Positions 35,467 through 45,907 are shown, counted from the first letter of the stretch. The stretch: DNA of 64,000 nucleotides from Pseudoalteromonas rubra (GCF_005886805.2 NZ_CP045430.1:62001-126000); one strand, 5' to 3'. Program-made: numbers and translations. Notes: generated by a model not told the origin, from the sequence alone.

Positions 35467-35751
35467 ATGAAAAATAAGCTAATTTGCTTTTTATTTACAA
35501 TTTTATTGATTCCACTCAAAGGTGTGGCCTATGGCAACGAGACGAATCTCTACCTCGAGCAGTTACAGGCGGTGTGCTGGTATCAGGATCTTCGTTATAC
35601 TGAAGGCGCGGTAATCAAACAAGCCGAAATGTTGTATGTCTGTACTCACCGCTATAAAAACCAGCCGCAAAGCCCGTTGATATGGCTTAAGCTGGACGAC
35701 AAGGGCGAACCAATCAGAGTAGAAATGAAAGGTAAAATCAGGGTACACTAG
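35467..35751 (+). CDS. DUF1496-like small exported protein
   Basis: The 94-residue protein has a signal peptide (cleavage near GVAYG) and the DUF1496 core 'CWYQDLRYTEGAVIKQAEMLYVC', with two Cys that probably form a disulfide. GGAG precedes the ATG closely. It is 27 bases before the next gene and may be co-transcribed. Function unknown. Confidence 0.78.
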   Translation: MKNKLICFLFTILLIPLKGVAYGNETNLYLEQLQAVCWYQDLRYTEGAVIKQAEMLYVCTHRYKNQPQSPLIWLKLDDKGEPIRVEMKGKIRVH

Positions 35752-35778
35752 CCGTTTTAATTAAGCGAACAAAGCAGT

Positions 35779-36027
35779 ATGAGTGGATCACAACCCAATA
35801 ACCCCTTGCATGGGGTCAAACTTCAGGACATCGTAGAACGCCTGGTTGAGCAACTTGGTTGGGAAGCCATGGCAAAAGCGGTGGATATCAATTGTTTCAA
35901 AAAGGACCCATCTGTGAAGTCAAGCCTGAAGTTTCTGCGCAAAACGCCATGGGCAAGAGACAAGGTGGAGGCGCTGTATTTGGATACGTTCCATGGCTTC
36001 AGCTGGCCTGAGGCTAAAAAGCCCTAG
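35779..36027 (+). CDS. VF530/DUF2132-family protein
   Basis: The 82-residue cytoplasmic protein carries the highly conserved VF530 core: [19 protein letters not shown], '[22 protein letters not shown]' and 'VEALYL'. The known fold is a small helical bundle with proposed DNA-binding role. It ends four bases inside the convergent gene that follows. Confidence 0.93.
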   Translation: MSGSQPNNPLHGVKLQDIVERLVEQLGWEAMAKAVDINCFKKDPSVKSSLKFLRKTPWARDKVEALYLDTFHGFSWPEAKKP

Positions 36028-36722
36028 TATAAGCGCTTGTATGCTGCCTGAATACGGCTGATTATCCGTGCTGGCACTTTCTTATTACACGCGAAATAAA
36101 GCTGAGTGTTCATGTTATCTATTGTCATAACCGGCTCGAGTTCACTGCTCATAGGTTCACTCTTGCTCTTATGCTCAAATTGCGCATCACTCAAAATGAC
36201 CAGGTCAACAATGTTCCGGCGCGTCGCGAGGAGCTGAAATACTCGATCAAAAGATTGGATCAATAGCAGTTGTTGGCCTTCTACAAACCCCTGACTTTTA
36301 AGATACTGATGGCTAAAGTTGTCGCGTATCACAGCAATTTTATACTGTCTGGCTTGATCGAGAGAGTCAATACTGATGTTTGCGGTCTTCAAGGCATAAA
36401 ATGAGGTCGTAAAAGCACCAATGGGAAACACCCAGTTAAATAAGGCGTTACGTTGCTCACTTTTAGCAATTGAAAAAATGCAGGTATTCGGATCGCGTTT
36501 AGCACTGTTGTAGGAACTACTCCAGTTATCAACAGAAATACGATAATCTATCTGCGCCTCATTAAGCACAGAAGTCACTTTCTCAGCAGCATGACCCGTC
36601 AGCTCCCCCTCTCCGTTCACATATTGAAAATGTGCAAAGTTCTCAGTTACCAGAGTCAGTGTATAAGCGGATACGCTTGCATTACCTAAGGCCAGCCACA
36701 AATAAACAAACCAGCGTACCAA
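36024..36722 (-). CDS. Amino-acid-binding-like periplasmic protein (SBP_bac_3 fold)
   Basis: The 232-residue protein has a signal peptide (ending SVSA-YTL) and the type II fold of polar amino-acid-binding proteins: '[28 protein letters not shown]', '[21 protein letters not shown]' and '[18 protein letters not shown]'. The start is TTG at 36722, six bases after AAGGAG; the nearby ATG is out of frame. No permease is adjacent. Many marine bacteria carry such orphan proteins with no known role. Confidence 0.72.
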   Translation of the reverse strand: MVRWFVYLWLALGNASVSAYTLTLVTENFAHFQYVNGEGELTGHAAEKVTSVLNEAQIDYRISVDNWSSSYNSAKRDPNTCIFSIAKSEQRNALFNWVFPIGAFTTSFYALKTANISIDSLDQARQYKIAVIRDNFSHQYLKSQGFVEGQQLLLIQSFDRVFQLLATRRNIVDLVILSDAQFEHKSKSEPMSSELEPVMTIDNMNTQLYFACNKKVPARIISRIQAAYKRLY

Positions 36723-36842
36723 GCATCGCTCCTTATGATCGATTCAGAATGCAATTTTTAATATAGGAAAATATTCGGATACTGTGAATATAAAAGTAGG
36801 TAAATTTTTGATGTGATAGCATAAATGCGCATGATATGCGGC

Positions 36843-36871
36843 CACAAAGAGGGCCTGCCGCCCTCTTTGTG
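36843..36871 (-). terminator. Long hairpin after the arginase-family gene
   Basis: CACAAAGAGGGC and GCCCTCTTTGTG form a perfect 12-base-pair stem with a five-base loop, eight bases after the stop. There is no U-tract, so it could stabilise the mRNA end or terminate weakly. Confidence 0.5.
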
Positions 36872-36878
36872 CATGTGA

Positions 36879-37991
36879 TTAGCCTTTGTTGATGGCGTCA
36901 ATCAGGAAAGCTGATAGCTTAGCGCCTTCACGAAGCGTCGTTTCTGAGCTCGATAATCCTGCCAGCGAGCTATCCGTAAATGGAGCAATCTCCATCATAT
37001 CAGCACCTGTGATAGGAAACTCTTTGCTCAGAGCCGTCAGTATTGTCATTGCTTCATCTGGCGTCATACCGCCTGATTCTGGTGTGCCCGTTGCCGCAGC
37101 AAACTGCTCATCCAACGCATCAATGTCAAAACTCACGTACAGCTCGTCAACCTTGTCTTCTTTGAGCTGCTTAATCACCTGCTCCACAATGGCCTCAGCG
37201 CCTTGTTCACGGATCTCATTGGCCCAGTGCTGCTTAACACCGAATGTTGACTCCCAATGCTGTTTGCTCTTGCCGCTTGAACGGATCCCGAACTGGATCA
37301 AATGGTGCGGAGCTGGCAAAAACTCCAATATATGTGTACACCATGAGCCAAAGCAAAGATCAATACCCAATCGCTCTACCAGCAGGTCAGTGTGTGCATC
37401 AAAGTGGATAATCGCAGTGCGTTTACCCTGCTCACGTTTCGCCTTAAGGTAAGCTTTGGTAAGTGGATAGCTAATTGAGTGGTCACCGCCGATACCAAAA
37501 ATGCCTTTGTCAGGATAATTAGCATAAAAGCCATCACAAACATCCTCTGTAATAGACAAAGGCGATACATGGTATTCGCTATTTTCGTCCTGATAGAGCG
37601 CCTTTTGACAGTTGCTGATTGTCCCTTCATTCAGGTACTTATCATGTAGTAGGTGAGGGATAACACGCACGTCACCTAGATCAAACGCACTCACTTGTGG
37701 CTGCTGTGTCAGCAATGTTGAGCGAAGGAATAACGGACCCCAGTTCGCGCCTCTCAGGATACCACCGCCACAGTCAGAGCTGATCCCCAAAATGGCGGCT
37801 TTGTGCTCACTTTCACCCAGTGCATTTAATGACGCTTTCCACAGAGGCTCAATGTTTTCAGTCTGCCCGTAGAGTTTTTCGCGTAACGCCGCTTTTCTTT
37901 CTTTTGCCGTGTTAACGGTAAACACGCCATCTCCTGGCGGACACAGACAGTTTTCTATTTTCTGATGAAATTTTGCTTTGCTATCACTCAT
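36879..37991 (-). CDS. Arginase/agmatinase-family metallohydrolase
   Basis: The 370-residue protein has the binuclear manganese motifs of ureohydrolases: GGDHS, 'FDAHTDLL' and 'SFDIDALDE'. The usual binding Glu is in 'ADMMEIAPFTDSS'. The N-terminal ~75 residues extend beyond the usual core (arginases are about 300). ATG 37991 was chosen because AGGAGG is five bases upstream. It could be arginase, agmatinase, formimidoylglutamase or guanidino-acid hydrolase; neighbours do not decide between these. Confidence 0.85.
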   Translation of the reverse strand: MSDSKAKFHQKIENCLCPPGDGVFTVNTAKERKAALREKLYGQTENIEPLWKASLNALGESEHKAAILGISSDCGGGILRGANWGPLFLRSTLLTQQPQVSAFDLGDVRVIPHLLHDKYLNEGTISNCQKALYQDENSEYHVSPLSITEDVCDGFYANYPDKGIFGIGGDHSISYPLTKAYLKAKREQGKRTAIIHFDAHTDLLVERLGIDLCFGSWCTHILEFLPAPHHLIQFGIRSSGKSKQHWESTFGVKQHWANEIREQGAEAIVEQVIKQLKEDKVDELYVSFDIDALDEQFAAATGTPESGGMTPDEAMTILTALSKEFPITGADMMEIAPFTDSSLAGLSSSETTLREGAKLSAFLIDAINKG

Positions 37992-38273
37992 TGAGACCTC
38001 CTCAGTCAACTGCATAAACATGCCACGCCGTTACTCACGGATTTATTGTCAGGTTCACTGAATAGGCAGGGAAAATTCCCCAAATATATCAAACACCTTT
38101 CACAACAAAAACATCAAAGCCATAGCTTTCAATGAGTTACGAATATAAAGTGGACTTTAAAACGCTAAAATATACTGTGCTGGTGTCGGTATAACATGGC
38201 TGGGAGATAAGTCAACCGCCCTGGCACCACCGAAGTTTGCCAAAGCGGTTGAATATGCAGGCTAAGTGTTTGC

Positions 38274-39053
38274 TTATTCGTATTTTCTGGGTTTTTTGGT
38301 TTTTATCGTTGCAATGTATCCATGCCAACTTGCATAGGCGAGTAACGGCATTATCACGATAAACCCGGCCGTGCCCGTTAAGAAGCCAACTATAACCAAA
38401 ACACCAATTGTCGCGCCCCATACAATCATCGCTGCAGCATTAGATCTCACTGCGTGGATTGACGAAACCACGGCAGTCATAATGTCGACACGGCGCTCCA
38501 TCATTATCTGTGGTGTGAACGCAGAAATGGCAAACACAGTCACAACCAATATGCCCCCTACCAAGGTTCCCAACCCAAGGAATGCCGATAATTGCTCAAA
38601 GTTGGGGTTTGGCACATTGGGATAAAGCGCATGAATGAGCGCTGCCAGACGCATCCAGACAATCATTATCACCATCAGTAAAATGGCGAATCCCCATTCT
38701 CCTGCTGGGTTTCTGAACATAGATTTAAGACTATGACCGAGCGTAGGCTTATGGCCTTTTTCCAGCTCCCAGGCAACATCGTAAAGACCTGCGGCAAATG
38801 CGGGGCCAATCAATGCAAATGCAACGGCAGCGGGTAAGATCACAAGGTGTGAATCAACTTCAAATGCAAGCCACATAATCGCAGCTGGTATTGTTGTGAA
38901 AACCAGTCCATATATAAGACTGAGTAAAGGAGCCCTGGCGATGTCTTTGAACGCCAATGCGAGCCAGTGAAAAGCCACAAAGGGGCTTAACTTGTTGCTT
39001 TCAAAACAGCGGGCAAACTCGGTGTGCTTGTCTATCGATTGTGTTGTAGGCAT
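38274..39053 (-). CDS. DUF2189 integral membrane protein
   Basis: The 259-residue protein has about six membrane helices and the DUF2189 features 'ALAFKDIARAPLLSLIYGLVF', 'LIGPAFAAGLYDVAWELEKG' and 'FAISAFTPQIMMERRVDIMTAV'. Members are found near respiratory genes in many proteobacteria, but their function is unknown. It stands alone here. Confidence 0.88.
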   Translation of the reverse strand: MPTTQSIDKHTEFARCFESNKLSPFVAFHWLALAFKDIARAPLLSLIYGLVFTTIPAAIMWLAFEVDSHLVILPAAVAFALIGPAFAAGLYDVAWELEKGHKPTLGHSLKSMFRNPAGEWGFAILLMVIMIVWMRLAALIHALYPNVPNPNFEQLSAFLGLGTLVGGILVVTVFAISAFTPQIMMERRVDIMTAVVSSIHAVRSNAAAMIVWGATIGVLVIVGFLTGTAGFIVIMPLLAYASWHGYIATIKTKKPRKYE

Positions 39054-39371
39054 TGTAGGTATTCCCCATTTGCTTCTCCTTATTAAGGTTTAGAAGACAG
39101 TCGACAATGTTGCAAGCAATTGGTTAATTTGAATGATACCTAAGGTTACAAACGGCGCTGTTTCGCGTTAATATCTTTGTATAATACTAGTGAGCAACCT
39201 ATTGTTTAAGATGCCATTACACCTTGAATTGGCGATTTATCCTGAGCATTTATAGGATTTAAAGTAAAAAATACATTTGTCATGCTCAAAGGCCAACATA
39301 AGGACATTCGTCCTGTACTTAAATGCAGGTAAAATTGACCATTGGGCTTTAGAACTATACAAGGTTTATAT
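39054..39371. other. Divergent intergenic region before udp
   Basis: This 318-base AT-rich region separates the DUF2189 gene from udp. A TATAAT box lies at 39180-39185, without a good -35 partner. A small hairpin, AGGAC-ATTC-GTCCT, lies near 39300. CytR/DeoR-type control would be expected for udp, but I could not find a convincing operator. Confidence 0.4.
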
Positions 39372-40142
39372 ATGGAAAAGGTATTTCACCTGGGTCTTTC
39401 GAAAGCAGATCTCAACGGTGCAACACTGGCTATCGTACCTGGCGACCCTAAACGTTCAGAGCGTATAGCTTCGCAACTCGACAACCCCAAATGTTTGGCT
39501 CAAACCCGAGAGTTTCATGTTTATCTTGGCGATATCAACGGCCAATCCATCGTGATTTGCTCAACCGGCATTGGTGGGCCCTCTACTTCGATTGCTATTG
39601 AAGAGCTCGCTCAACTGGGTGTAAATACCTTCCTTCGTATTGGCACCACTGGCGCTATCCAGCCACATATTAACGAAGGTGATATTCTGGTCAGCACAGC
39701 TTCTGTGCGCCTTGATGGTGCCAGCCAGCACTTCGCCCCACTTGCCTACCCGGCTGTGTCTGACTTCCACTGTACCGCGGCCATGGTCGAGGCTTGTGAA
39801 CACATGGGCGTCACCTATCACACGGGCATTACTGCTTCGAGTGATACTTTCTATCCGGGTCAGGAACGATATGATACCTTCTCAGGATACGTACCAAAAG
39901 CATTTCAGGGCTCATGCGAAGAGTGGCAAAAGCTCAATGTAATGAACTATGAAATGGAATCAGCTACCCTGTTTACTATGTGTGCTGCGCTGGGACTAAA
40001 AGCAGCCTGTGTTGCAGGCGTGTTGGTTAACCGTACCCGTCAGGAAATCCCGAACGTCGATCATCAGATGGTTGAAAAAAATGCGGTCTCTGTTGTCATC
40101 AAAGCCGCTGAACTGGTACTGGAAAAAGCAAAGCAGGCTTAA
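39372..40142 (+). CDS. udp: Uridine phosphorylase
   Basis: The 256-residue enzyme splits uridine to uracil and ribose 1-phosphate. It matches E. coli Udp in length (253) and motifs: '[25 protein letters not shown]', '[31 protein letters not shown]' (phosphate site) and '[14 protein letters not shown]' (ribose site). ATG 39372, seven bases after AAGG, fits homologs better than the longer frame. It is convergent with cdd, overlapping four bases. Together they salvage cytidine and uridine. Confidence 0.97.
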   Translation: MEKVFHLGLSKADLNGATLAIVPGDPKRSERIASQLDNPKCLAQTREFHVYLGDINGQSIVICSTGIGGPSTSIAIEELAQLGVNTFLRIGTTGAIQPHINEGDILVSTASVRLDGASQHFAPLAYPAVSDFHCTAAMVEACEHMGVTYHTGITASSDTFYPGQERYDTFSGYVPKAFQGSCEEWQKLNVMNYEMESATLFTMCAALGLKAACVAGVLVNRTRQEIPNVDHQMVEKNAVSVVIKAAELVLEKAKQA

Positions 40143-41008
40143 ACCTGCTTTGACTCTATTAGATAATAATGTAGCTTTAGCGTTTCGTTAAAGCTGCTTA
40201 TTACAGCTTCTGTCACCGCACGCTGGTTTTCTCTTCCTTTTGTTTCTACCAAAGTCGCCCGCTCCAGCTTAGCCTCAGCTAGTATTTCACCGCTCATAGC
40301 CAACTGGCTCAGTGCACTTTGCATCGGTGATAAACTTGGGCTGTATGCTGCATTTTCGACATAGCGACCATAAAAACGCTTGCCGTTTTTCATCACCAAC
40401 TCAGCCGCTGCTATGTTTTTGGTGTACGGTGCATAAACCTGGCTAAGGTGACTGACCAGCGTATCGGATAGCTCATCCACCTTATTAATAGCTACCGGAG
40501 CACTGTCAAATAGTGATTCCTGATTGCCTAAATCTGTGGGCCCAAAGTCTCCCGGCAGCAGCTGTGTTAACGTCGTCTCCCCTGTTGGAAGAGTGATTTT
40601 CAGCTGTTTTGCATTACTTAGTTCATTCATAAACTGGCGACAGTAACCACAAGGAGCAGCCGTAATATCCAGGCTGGTAATTTCCTTAGCGCCATTCAGC
40701 CACGCGTTGTTAATAGCAGCTTGCTCGGCATGCACCACCAAAGACAACGCCCGGTGCGAAAACTCCAGATTAGCACCCAGGAAATAGTGATCACTATGCT
40801 TATCGTATGCCACTGCACCGACCAGAAAAGAAGAGATAGGGGCCTGAGCAAAGCTTGCTGCATATGGCAACAACGCCTGCCCTAACTGAGCTTTACTGCA
40901 ACCCAATAAGGCCTGAATATGAGTTTGAAGTTCTGAATTTAGTACGCCGTTGGCGGTTTTACACGCTTCCAGTACGGAAGGAATTAGCTTGTTGTCAGTA
41001 TCTGCCAT
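40139..41008 (-). CDS. cdd: Cytidine deaminase (long, two-domain form)
   Basis: The 289-residue zinc enzyme converts cytidine to uridine. It has the E. coli-type form with a catalytic N-terminal domain and a degenerate C-terminal copy. The catalytic '[12 protein letters not shown]' supplies His and Glu, and '[13 protein letters not shown]' supplies the two zinc Cys. The product uridine is the substrate of the convergent udp gene. Confidence 0.97.
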   Translation of the reverse strand: MADTDNKLIPSVLEACKTANGVLNSELQTHIQALLGCSKAQLGQALLPYAASFAQAPISSFLVGAVAYDKHSDHYFLGANLEFSHRALSLVVHAEQAAINNAWLNGAKEITSLDITAAPCGYCRQFMNELSNAKQLKITLPTGETTLTQLLPGDFGPTDLGNQESLFDSAPVAINKVDELSDTLVSHLSQVYAPYTKNIAAAELVMKNGKRFYGRYVENAAYSPSLSPMQSALSQLAMSGEILAEAKLERATLVETKGRENQRAVTEAVISSFNETLKLHYYLIESKQV

Positions 41009-41089
41009 ATATCGTTATTATTCGCACAGACTTGCGCCTGTACAGCGCTGTTTTGCGCTTGTTTCATGGCAGACCAGTTTACGCCTGAA

Positions 41090-41458
41090 TCAGCTTTTAC
41101 TCAACCATTCCTTAGCACTTTTGAAGCACTCAAAATTCTCCGCGTTAATGCCAAATCGCTGAACCTTTTGCAAGAACAAATCATGCATAAACCCTTCAAT
41201 ACCCACCACTCTGGCAATCTGCATGTTTTTCACCTGATGTGCGACTTTTGGCATAATATTAACCACATCTATTGCTGCAAACCGGTGCTCCAACTCAGAA
41301 ACATCCACCAACAACTTACTACTCTGGTGTTTAGAAGCATAATTGTTCGCCGCCCTGTAGGCATTAACAACATCATCTACCCCTGCTTTCCCTCTAAGGG
41401 TCATCATGATCAGGGTTGTGGTTTCATCATATGTGATACTGGTTGAAAGCGTTGACAT
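41090..41458 (-). CDS. STAS/SpoIIAA-like small protein
   Basis: The 122-residue cytoplasmic protein has the alternating strand-helix pattern of SpoIIAA/STAS-like folds: 'TTTLIMMTLRGKAGVDDVVNAYRAAN', 'SKLLVDVSELEHR' and 'QIARVVGIEGFMHDLFLQKVQRFG'. AGAGG precedes the ATG. It is not in an obvious operon. The family assignment is tentative and no function can be given. Confidence 0.6.
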   Translation of the reverse strand: MSTLSTSITYDETTTLIMMTLRGKAGVDDVVNAYRAANNYASKHQSSKLLVDVSELEHRFAAIDVVNIMPKVAHQVKNMQIARVVGIEGFMHDLFLQKVQRFGINAENFECFKSAKEWLSKS

Positions 41459-41573
41459 TTCAGCCTCTGACTATTGCCTTAATTCGTGTTAAGCGCGTTT
41501 ACAAGGTAGCAGGGGATTCTAGTTAATTAAGAATTGATGTCAACAAAACAACCATAAAAAACTAGATAAAATG

Positions 41574-41602
41574 AAAAAACCAACCCTATAGGATTGGTTT
41601 TT
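41574..41602 (-). terminator. Rho-independent terminator of ppc
   Basis: AAAAACCAA and TTGGTTTTT (41575-41583 and 41594-41602) pair, with CC/GG pairs inside the loop. A T-run follows on the minus strand, 39 bases after the ppc stop. Confidence 0.85.
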
Positions 41603-41640
41603 GTTATGAGGGGATAAAACTGCTATTGCAGCAAATTAAA

Positions 41641-44274
41641 TTAACCCGTATTTCTTAGTCCAGCCGCAATACCCATCATAGTGATCATCAATGCACTGTC
41701 TAAGTCCTGATTATCTTTGTCCCGGGTCCGTTTAAGTAACTCAACCTGAAGCACATTAAGTGGATCGGTATACGGATTTCGTAATTCAATTGATTCACGG
41801 ATCCAAGGTTGTGCTGATAGTAGCGAACCTTTTGGCGCATACTTTTCAATAAATAGCGTAGCCTCAGTCAGCTCTTTGCGCAAAGACTCCCCGAGTGGGC
41901 GCAATTGCGCCGGCACCAGACGCTCATCGTAGTATTCGCTTAGCCAGAGATCTGTTTTACAAAATACCATCTCAAGCATCTCGAGACGTGTTCTAAAAAA
42001 TGGCCACTGCTCACTCATCTCACCTAGCAGTGCCTCACCATGCGCTTTCACGACACTTTGTATGCCAGCCAAAGCACCAAGCCAGGCTGGTAACATTAAG
42101 CGATTCTGACTCCAGGCAAAGATCCAGGGAATGGCACGAAGACTTTCTATCCCACCTTGAGGTTTACGTTTAGCCGGACGAGAACCCAAAGGTAACTTCG
42201 CCAACTCAATTTCAGGCGTCGCAGCCCTGAAATAAGATACAAAGTCTGCATTCCCGCGAACAAAATCCCGATATTGATTACAAGAATGCTCACTCAGCAG
42301 AGCCATGGCATCGCGCCAGTCAGACTTAGGTTGTGGCGGCGGACAAAGGTTATTTTCTATAATCGCACTGGCGTACAGAGACAAGCTTTGAATGGCGACG
42401 GGTGTCAGGCCAAATTTGAAACGGATCATCTCTCCTTGCTCCGTCACACGTAAGCCATGACTCAGTGAACCTGGAGGCTGTGAACGCAGCGCCTGTGCAG
42501 CAGGCGCCCCACCCCGTCCAATGGTACCGCCTCGGCCATGGAACAGATGCATCTCAACCTGGTATTGCTCGCCTACTTCAATGAGCTGCTCCATCGCAAG
42601 ATACTGTGCCCAGCCAGCTGCCATCATGCCCGCATCTTTGGCAGAATCGGAATATCCAATCATGACATACTGTTGCTGGCCCACATGTCCTTTATACCAG
42701 CTTGAGTCGAATAACTGCTGCATCACCTTCTGTGCATTATTCAGGTCATCCAGTGTTTCAAAAAGTGGTGCTACAGGCAGCTTAAACTGACACCCGCTTT
42801 CCTGAAGTAACAGTTCAACAGCCAGTACATCAGATGCTTCTTTGGCCATAGAGATAATATAGATCCCCAAAGAGGCTCTATCCTGGTTGGCAATAACAGC
42901 GAAAGTATCAAGCACTTCTTGTACTTCCTCGCTGGGTTGCCAGTGCTTTGGTAACAATGGGCGCCGCGACGATAACTCAGACAACAGAAACGCCTGCTTG
43001 TCCTGCTCAGACCATTGTCCGTAATCTCCCACGCCCAAATAGCGTGTTACTTCAGAGAGCACATCACAGTGCCTGCCTGAGTCCTGACGAATGTCCAATT
43101 TACACAGCTGTACACCAAAGCATCTTAATCTGTGCATGACATCCAGCAACATACCATTGGCCACCACTTCCATTCCACACTCGGTCAGCGAGCGATAACA
43201 GGCATTTAGCGGCGTCATCAGTTGTTCTTTTGAGCGGACCTTATCCTGATACGAACTGGGTTTATGTTTGATCTTGTGCTCCAGCGACAATATCGTCTCA
43301 TTAATATCAGCTTTGAGTTGTTTGAGTAACGCCCTATATGGTTCCGGATGGTCCCCGGTCAGTTTTTTTAATTCGTCATTCGCCGGCGCCATAGAAAGTT
43401 CAGCACTCAGCACATCCAAATCACGATAATACAGATCCAGCGCCATCCAGCGCCCATGATCAAGCACGCTTTGAGTCACTTGGGCAGTCACATTGGGATT
43501 ACCGTCTCTGTCTCCCCCCATCCAGGAAGCCAGACTAATCGGTGCATATTCTTCCGGGAGCGTGATACCAAGTTGACCTTCAGCAAGCTGAGTGAGTGTG
43601 CGGGTAAATTTAGGCACCGCATCCCACAGGCTATTTTCAATAACAGCAAAGCCCCATTTTGCTTCTTCAAGAGGGGTTGGACGCTTGTTCCTGATTTCAT
43701 TGGTATGCCATGCCTGGCAGATCAGCTGCTCGATCCGCGCGATGACTTCATTCCGACACAAGCTGCTATCCTGACATGCAGCCAGCTCAGACAGACAATC
43801 ACTCAGCTCAACATGCTTACTGATCAAAGTGCGACGGGTTACTTCCGTTGGGTGTGCCGTAAGTACCAGTTCAATAGATAAATTTTCAATTACTTCAGCA
43901 ACTTTATGCTGATCTGTCTCACCCTGATTTACTTTTCTCGTGATTTCAGACAAGGTGGTTTGCAGAGTCTCAAATGGACCTTGTGGGCATCCTGAGTCAG
44001 AAATGGTGTGTTGCTGCTCTGCAACGTTTGCCAGGTTAAGGAAATGGCTAAATGCCCGACATACAGGCAGTAGCTCTTCATCAGGCAAGGACTGCAGGGT
44101 TTCAATTAACGTTTCTCTCGCCTGTACATCACCACCGCGTGACGATTTCGCCAGGTGTCGGATCAACTCAACTTTTTCGAGTACCTCCGCTCCCTGGGAA
44201 TGGGCGATAGTGGTGCCTAACAGCTCGCCAAGCAGACTCACGTTTCTTTTCAATTCTGTGTATTGCTGTTGCAT
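41641..44274 (-). CDS. ppc: Phosphoenolpyruvate carboxylase
   Basis: The 877-residue enzyme carboxylates PEP to oxaloacetate to refill the TCA cycle. The catalytic His141 lies in [13 protein letters not shown] (E. coli His138). Other signatures are '[19 protein letters not shown]', the mobile loop '[14 protein letters not shown]' and the C-terminal RNTG. ATG 44274 has GGGAG eight bases upstream and gives the family's length (E. coli 883). Confidence 0.98.
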   Translation of the reverse strand: MQQQYTELKRNVSLLGELLGTTIAHSQGAEVLEKVELIRHLAKSSRGGDVQARETLIETLQSLPDEELLPVCRAFSHFLNLANVAEQQHTISDSGCPQGPFETLQTTLSEITRKVNQGETDQHKVAEVIENLSIELVLTAHPTEVTRRTLISKHVELSDCLSELAACQDSSLCRNEVIARIEQLICQAWHTNEIRNKRPTPLEEAKWGFAVIENSLWDAVPKFTRTLTQLAEGQLGITLPEEYAPISLASWMGGDRDGNPNVTAQVTQSVLDHGRWMALDLYYRDLDVLSAELSMAPANDELKKLTGDHPEPYRALLKQLKADINETILSLEHKIKHKPSSYQDKVRSKEQLMTPLNACYRSLTECGMEVVANGMLLDVMHRLRCFGVQLCKLDIRQDSGRHCDVLSEVTRYLGVGDYGQWSEQDKQAFLLSELSSRRPLLPKHWQPSEEVQEVLDTFAVIANQDRASLGIYIISMAKEASDVLAVELLLQESGCQFKLPVAPLFETLDDLNNAQKVMQQLFDSSWYKGHVGQQQYVMIGYSDSAKDAGMMAAGWAQYLAMEQLIEVGEQYQVEMHLFHGRGGTIGRGGAPAAQALRSQPPGSLSHGLRVTEQGEMIRFKFGLTPVAIQSLSLYASAIIENNLCPPPQPKSDWRDAMALLSEHSCNQYRDFVRGNADFVSYFRAATPEIELAKLPLGSRPAKRKPQGGIESLRAIPWIFAWSQNRLMLPAWLGALAGIQSVVKAHGEALLGEMSEQWPFFRTRLEMLEMVFCKTDLWLSEYYDERLVPAQLRPLGESLRKELTEATLFIEKYAPKGSLLSAQPWIRESIELRNPYTDPLNVLQVELLKRTRDKDNQDLDSALMITMMGIAAGLRNTG

Positions 44275-44405
44275 AACTTGCTCCCTGAACAATTTTCACT
44301 CACTCCAATATACTGACTATACAAAGAAAAAGAAAAGATACTTTGATGACAGACAGAGGCAAAAAGTTATAAAAGCCACAAATGCAATTAATTATCATTT
44401 ATTGT

Positions 44406-44443
44406 TTGACATATAAACATTCTCAAGTGATAATCATTCTCAA
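44406..44443 (+). promoter_or_regulatory. Fur-box promoter of a RyhB-like sRNA
   Basis: TTGACA (44406-44411), a 17-base spacer and GATAAT (44429-44434) make a strong sigma-70 promoter. Over the -10 box lies TGATAATCATTCTC, which matches the second half of the Fur consensus at all but one position. A further partial match (ATTATCATTT) precedes the -35. This predicts repression under iron sufficiency. Confidence 0.8.
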
Positions 44444-44611
44444 TGAAGTCCTAAACACCTCGTTGCTCGATTCTCCGTTTCCGGCTTCATTAACGTTGAT
44501 ATGCCAACGACTTTTCACAGGGGGAGTTGGTAAACGTACTCATTTACTTGCTACATTGCTCATATCAGTGACGGTTGATATGTATCAGAAAAGCCCGAAA
44601 GGGCTTTTTTT
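44441..44611 (+). ncRNA. ryhB: RyhB-like iron-responsive small RNA
   Basis: Between the Fur-box promoter and a strong terminator lies a ~170-base transcript without a credible reading frame. It contains ACATTGCTCA (44553-44562), identical to the conserved pairing core of enterobacterial RyhB (CGACATTGCTCACATTGC region). The terminator is AAAAGCCC-GAAA-GGGCTTTT (44589-44608) followed by T's, suited to Hfq binding. Length lies within the range of non-enteric RyhB RNAs. Expected targets are mRNAs of iron-rich proteins such as sodB and sdh. The 5' end is inferred from the promoter. Confidence 0.75.
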
Positions 44612-44737
44612 ATTCTGCTTCAATCGCTTATACTATTCACTTGGCATTACTACTAGCTAGCACCGGCGCAACCCAGACTGCTATACTCTGCACTCAGGTC
44701 TGGTGATTTACAACATCGGTTATGAAGGAGAACGCTC

Positions 44738-45469
44738 ATGTGGCAAAAACTTACTTACGCACTGGCCTTTGTCGGCCTGCTCGCCAATACGCCCGCAGCA
44801 CAAGCCGGGCTCGAAGAAGGTATTGCAGCAGCCAATGCCGGACAATTTGATGTTGCTCTCAAAGAATTCAGATATCTTGCTGATATGGGATACGCACCAG
44901 GTATCTACGAGCTAGCCAAGATGTATGAGGGTGGATATGGTGTACCGAGAAATCCACATAAAGCGGCTGAGCTTATGCAGCAGGCGGTTAAACTTGGCAG
45001 TGCCGACGCCATGTTTTCATTGGCTGTCATGTATGAACAAGGTAAAGGCGTAAAAATCGACAAGCAAAAAGCTGTCGACCTGTTTATGGCAGCAGCCAGA
45101 AAAAACATGCCCGCCGCGCAGTTTAACCTCGGCGTGATGCACGCCAACGGGGATGGAGTAACACAAGATTATAACCAGGCTAAGTTCTGGTACGAACGTG
45201 CCGCCGCTAATAACTATACACTTGCCATGTTCAATCTTGCGCTTTTGTATTATCAGGGACTCGGTGGAGAAAAGAACATTCAGCGATCCTACATCTGGAA
45301 CACACTGGCAGAGTATAATGGCTATCGCCCAGCTTCAACCAGTCGCAGGCTGGATGAAAAAAGCATGTCTCGCTCGCAGCGAGAGGATGCACAAGAGATA
45401 GCTGATACCATTTATCACAAAATCCAGGCTGGAACCTATATAGCAGGGTCGCAAATTACAGAAGACTGA
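44738..45469 (+). CDS. Exported Sel1-repeat protein
   Basis: The 243-residue protein has a signal peptide (cleavage AQA-GLE) and four to five Sel1-like repeats, visible as 'APGIYELAKMYEGGYGVPRN', 'ADAMFSLAVMYEQGKGVKID', 'PAAQFNLGVMHANGDGVTQD' and 'TLAMFNLALLYYQGLGG'. These form a helical solenoid for protein-protein contact in the periplasm. GAAGGAG precedes the ATG. Partners are unknown. Confidence 0.9.
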   Translation: MWQKLTYALAFVGLLANTPAAQAGLEEGIAAANAGQFDVALKEFRYLADMGYAPGIYELAKMYEGGYGVPRNPHKAAELMQQAVKLGSADAMFSLAVMYEQGKGVKIDKQKAVDLFMAAARKNMPAAQFNLGVMHANGDGVTQDYNQAKFWYERAAANNYTLAMFNLALLYYQGLGGEKNIQRSYIWNTLAEYNGYRPASTSRRLDEKSMSRSQREDAQEIADTIYHKIQAGTYIAGSQITED

Positions 45470-45480
45470 TCTGCCCTAAA

Positions 45481-45517
45481 GCAATCCGTGTCACTTATTC
45501 ATCGTTGCACGGATTGC
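45481..45517 (+). repeat. Inverted repeat after the Sel1 gene
   Basis: GCAATCCGTG and CACGGATTGC are a perfect ten-base inverted repeat with a 17-base loop, 11 bases after the Sel1 stop. A TTTT lies nine bases further on. The loop is long for a terminator. A second pair, TGACCCT (45548-45554) and AGGGTCA (45581-45587), follows. Confidence 0.45.
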
Positions 45518-45593
45518 CAATCTCACTTTTGTCGACCTAGTGAAGTATGACCCTCGTAGGTGACAGCCAAACAGGAACGTAGGGTCAAATTGA

Positions 45594-45803
45594 AGTTGCG
45601 AGCACATTAGCTATACCTATCATTACACTGAAATTAAAGCCGGTACAACTCTGGCAAACGGTAACTATATTCGGGTATGGACTAATGTTGCCTTGAATGA
45701 CAATACAGCCGATACCACCAACGAAGTTTCATTTACCTACAAGCTACAGCTTAAGGGCGATAAGACGATTAAAACTGGCACTATGACTTTACCTGTTCGA
45801 TAA
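45594..45803 (+). pseudogene. Relic of a larger gene, C-terminal fragment only
   Basis: An open frame of 69 codons starts directly after an in-frame TGA (45591) with no ATG, GTG or ribosome site at its head. It ends in a normal stop. Its translation looks like a real beta-rich domain: 'GTTLANGNYIRVWTNVALND' and 'EVSFTYKLQLKGDKTIKTG'. I infer the 3' end of a decayed gene for an exported or adhesion-type protein. The family is not recognised. Confidence 0.45.
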
Positions 45804-45850
45804 CACGATTACATATAGTATCTGCTTTCAATCAAGGCGGTTCAATAGCG

Positions 45851-45880
45851 AAAAACAAGCCGCATTTGCGGCTTGTTTTT
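45851..45880. terminator. Strong bidirectional terminator
   Basis: AAAAACAAGCCGC and GCGGCTTGTTTTT pair over 13 bases with an ATTT loop. It has an A-run on one side and a T-run on the other. It serves the DASS transporter gene (minus) and whatever once lay upstream on the plus strand. Confidence 0.92.
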
Positions 45881-45907
45881 TATCAATTTTAGAAAATATC
45901 ACCAAGT

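Noticed and set aside
44382..44660. 92-codon open frame over the RyhB-like region
   Set aside because: It runs through the promoter and terminator, lacks a ribosome site, and its composition does not look coding.
45541..45590. Insertion-sequence end
   Set aside because: The short inverted repeats are not accompanied by a transposase fragment or target-site duplication.
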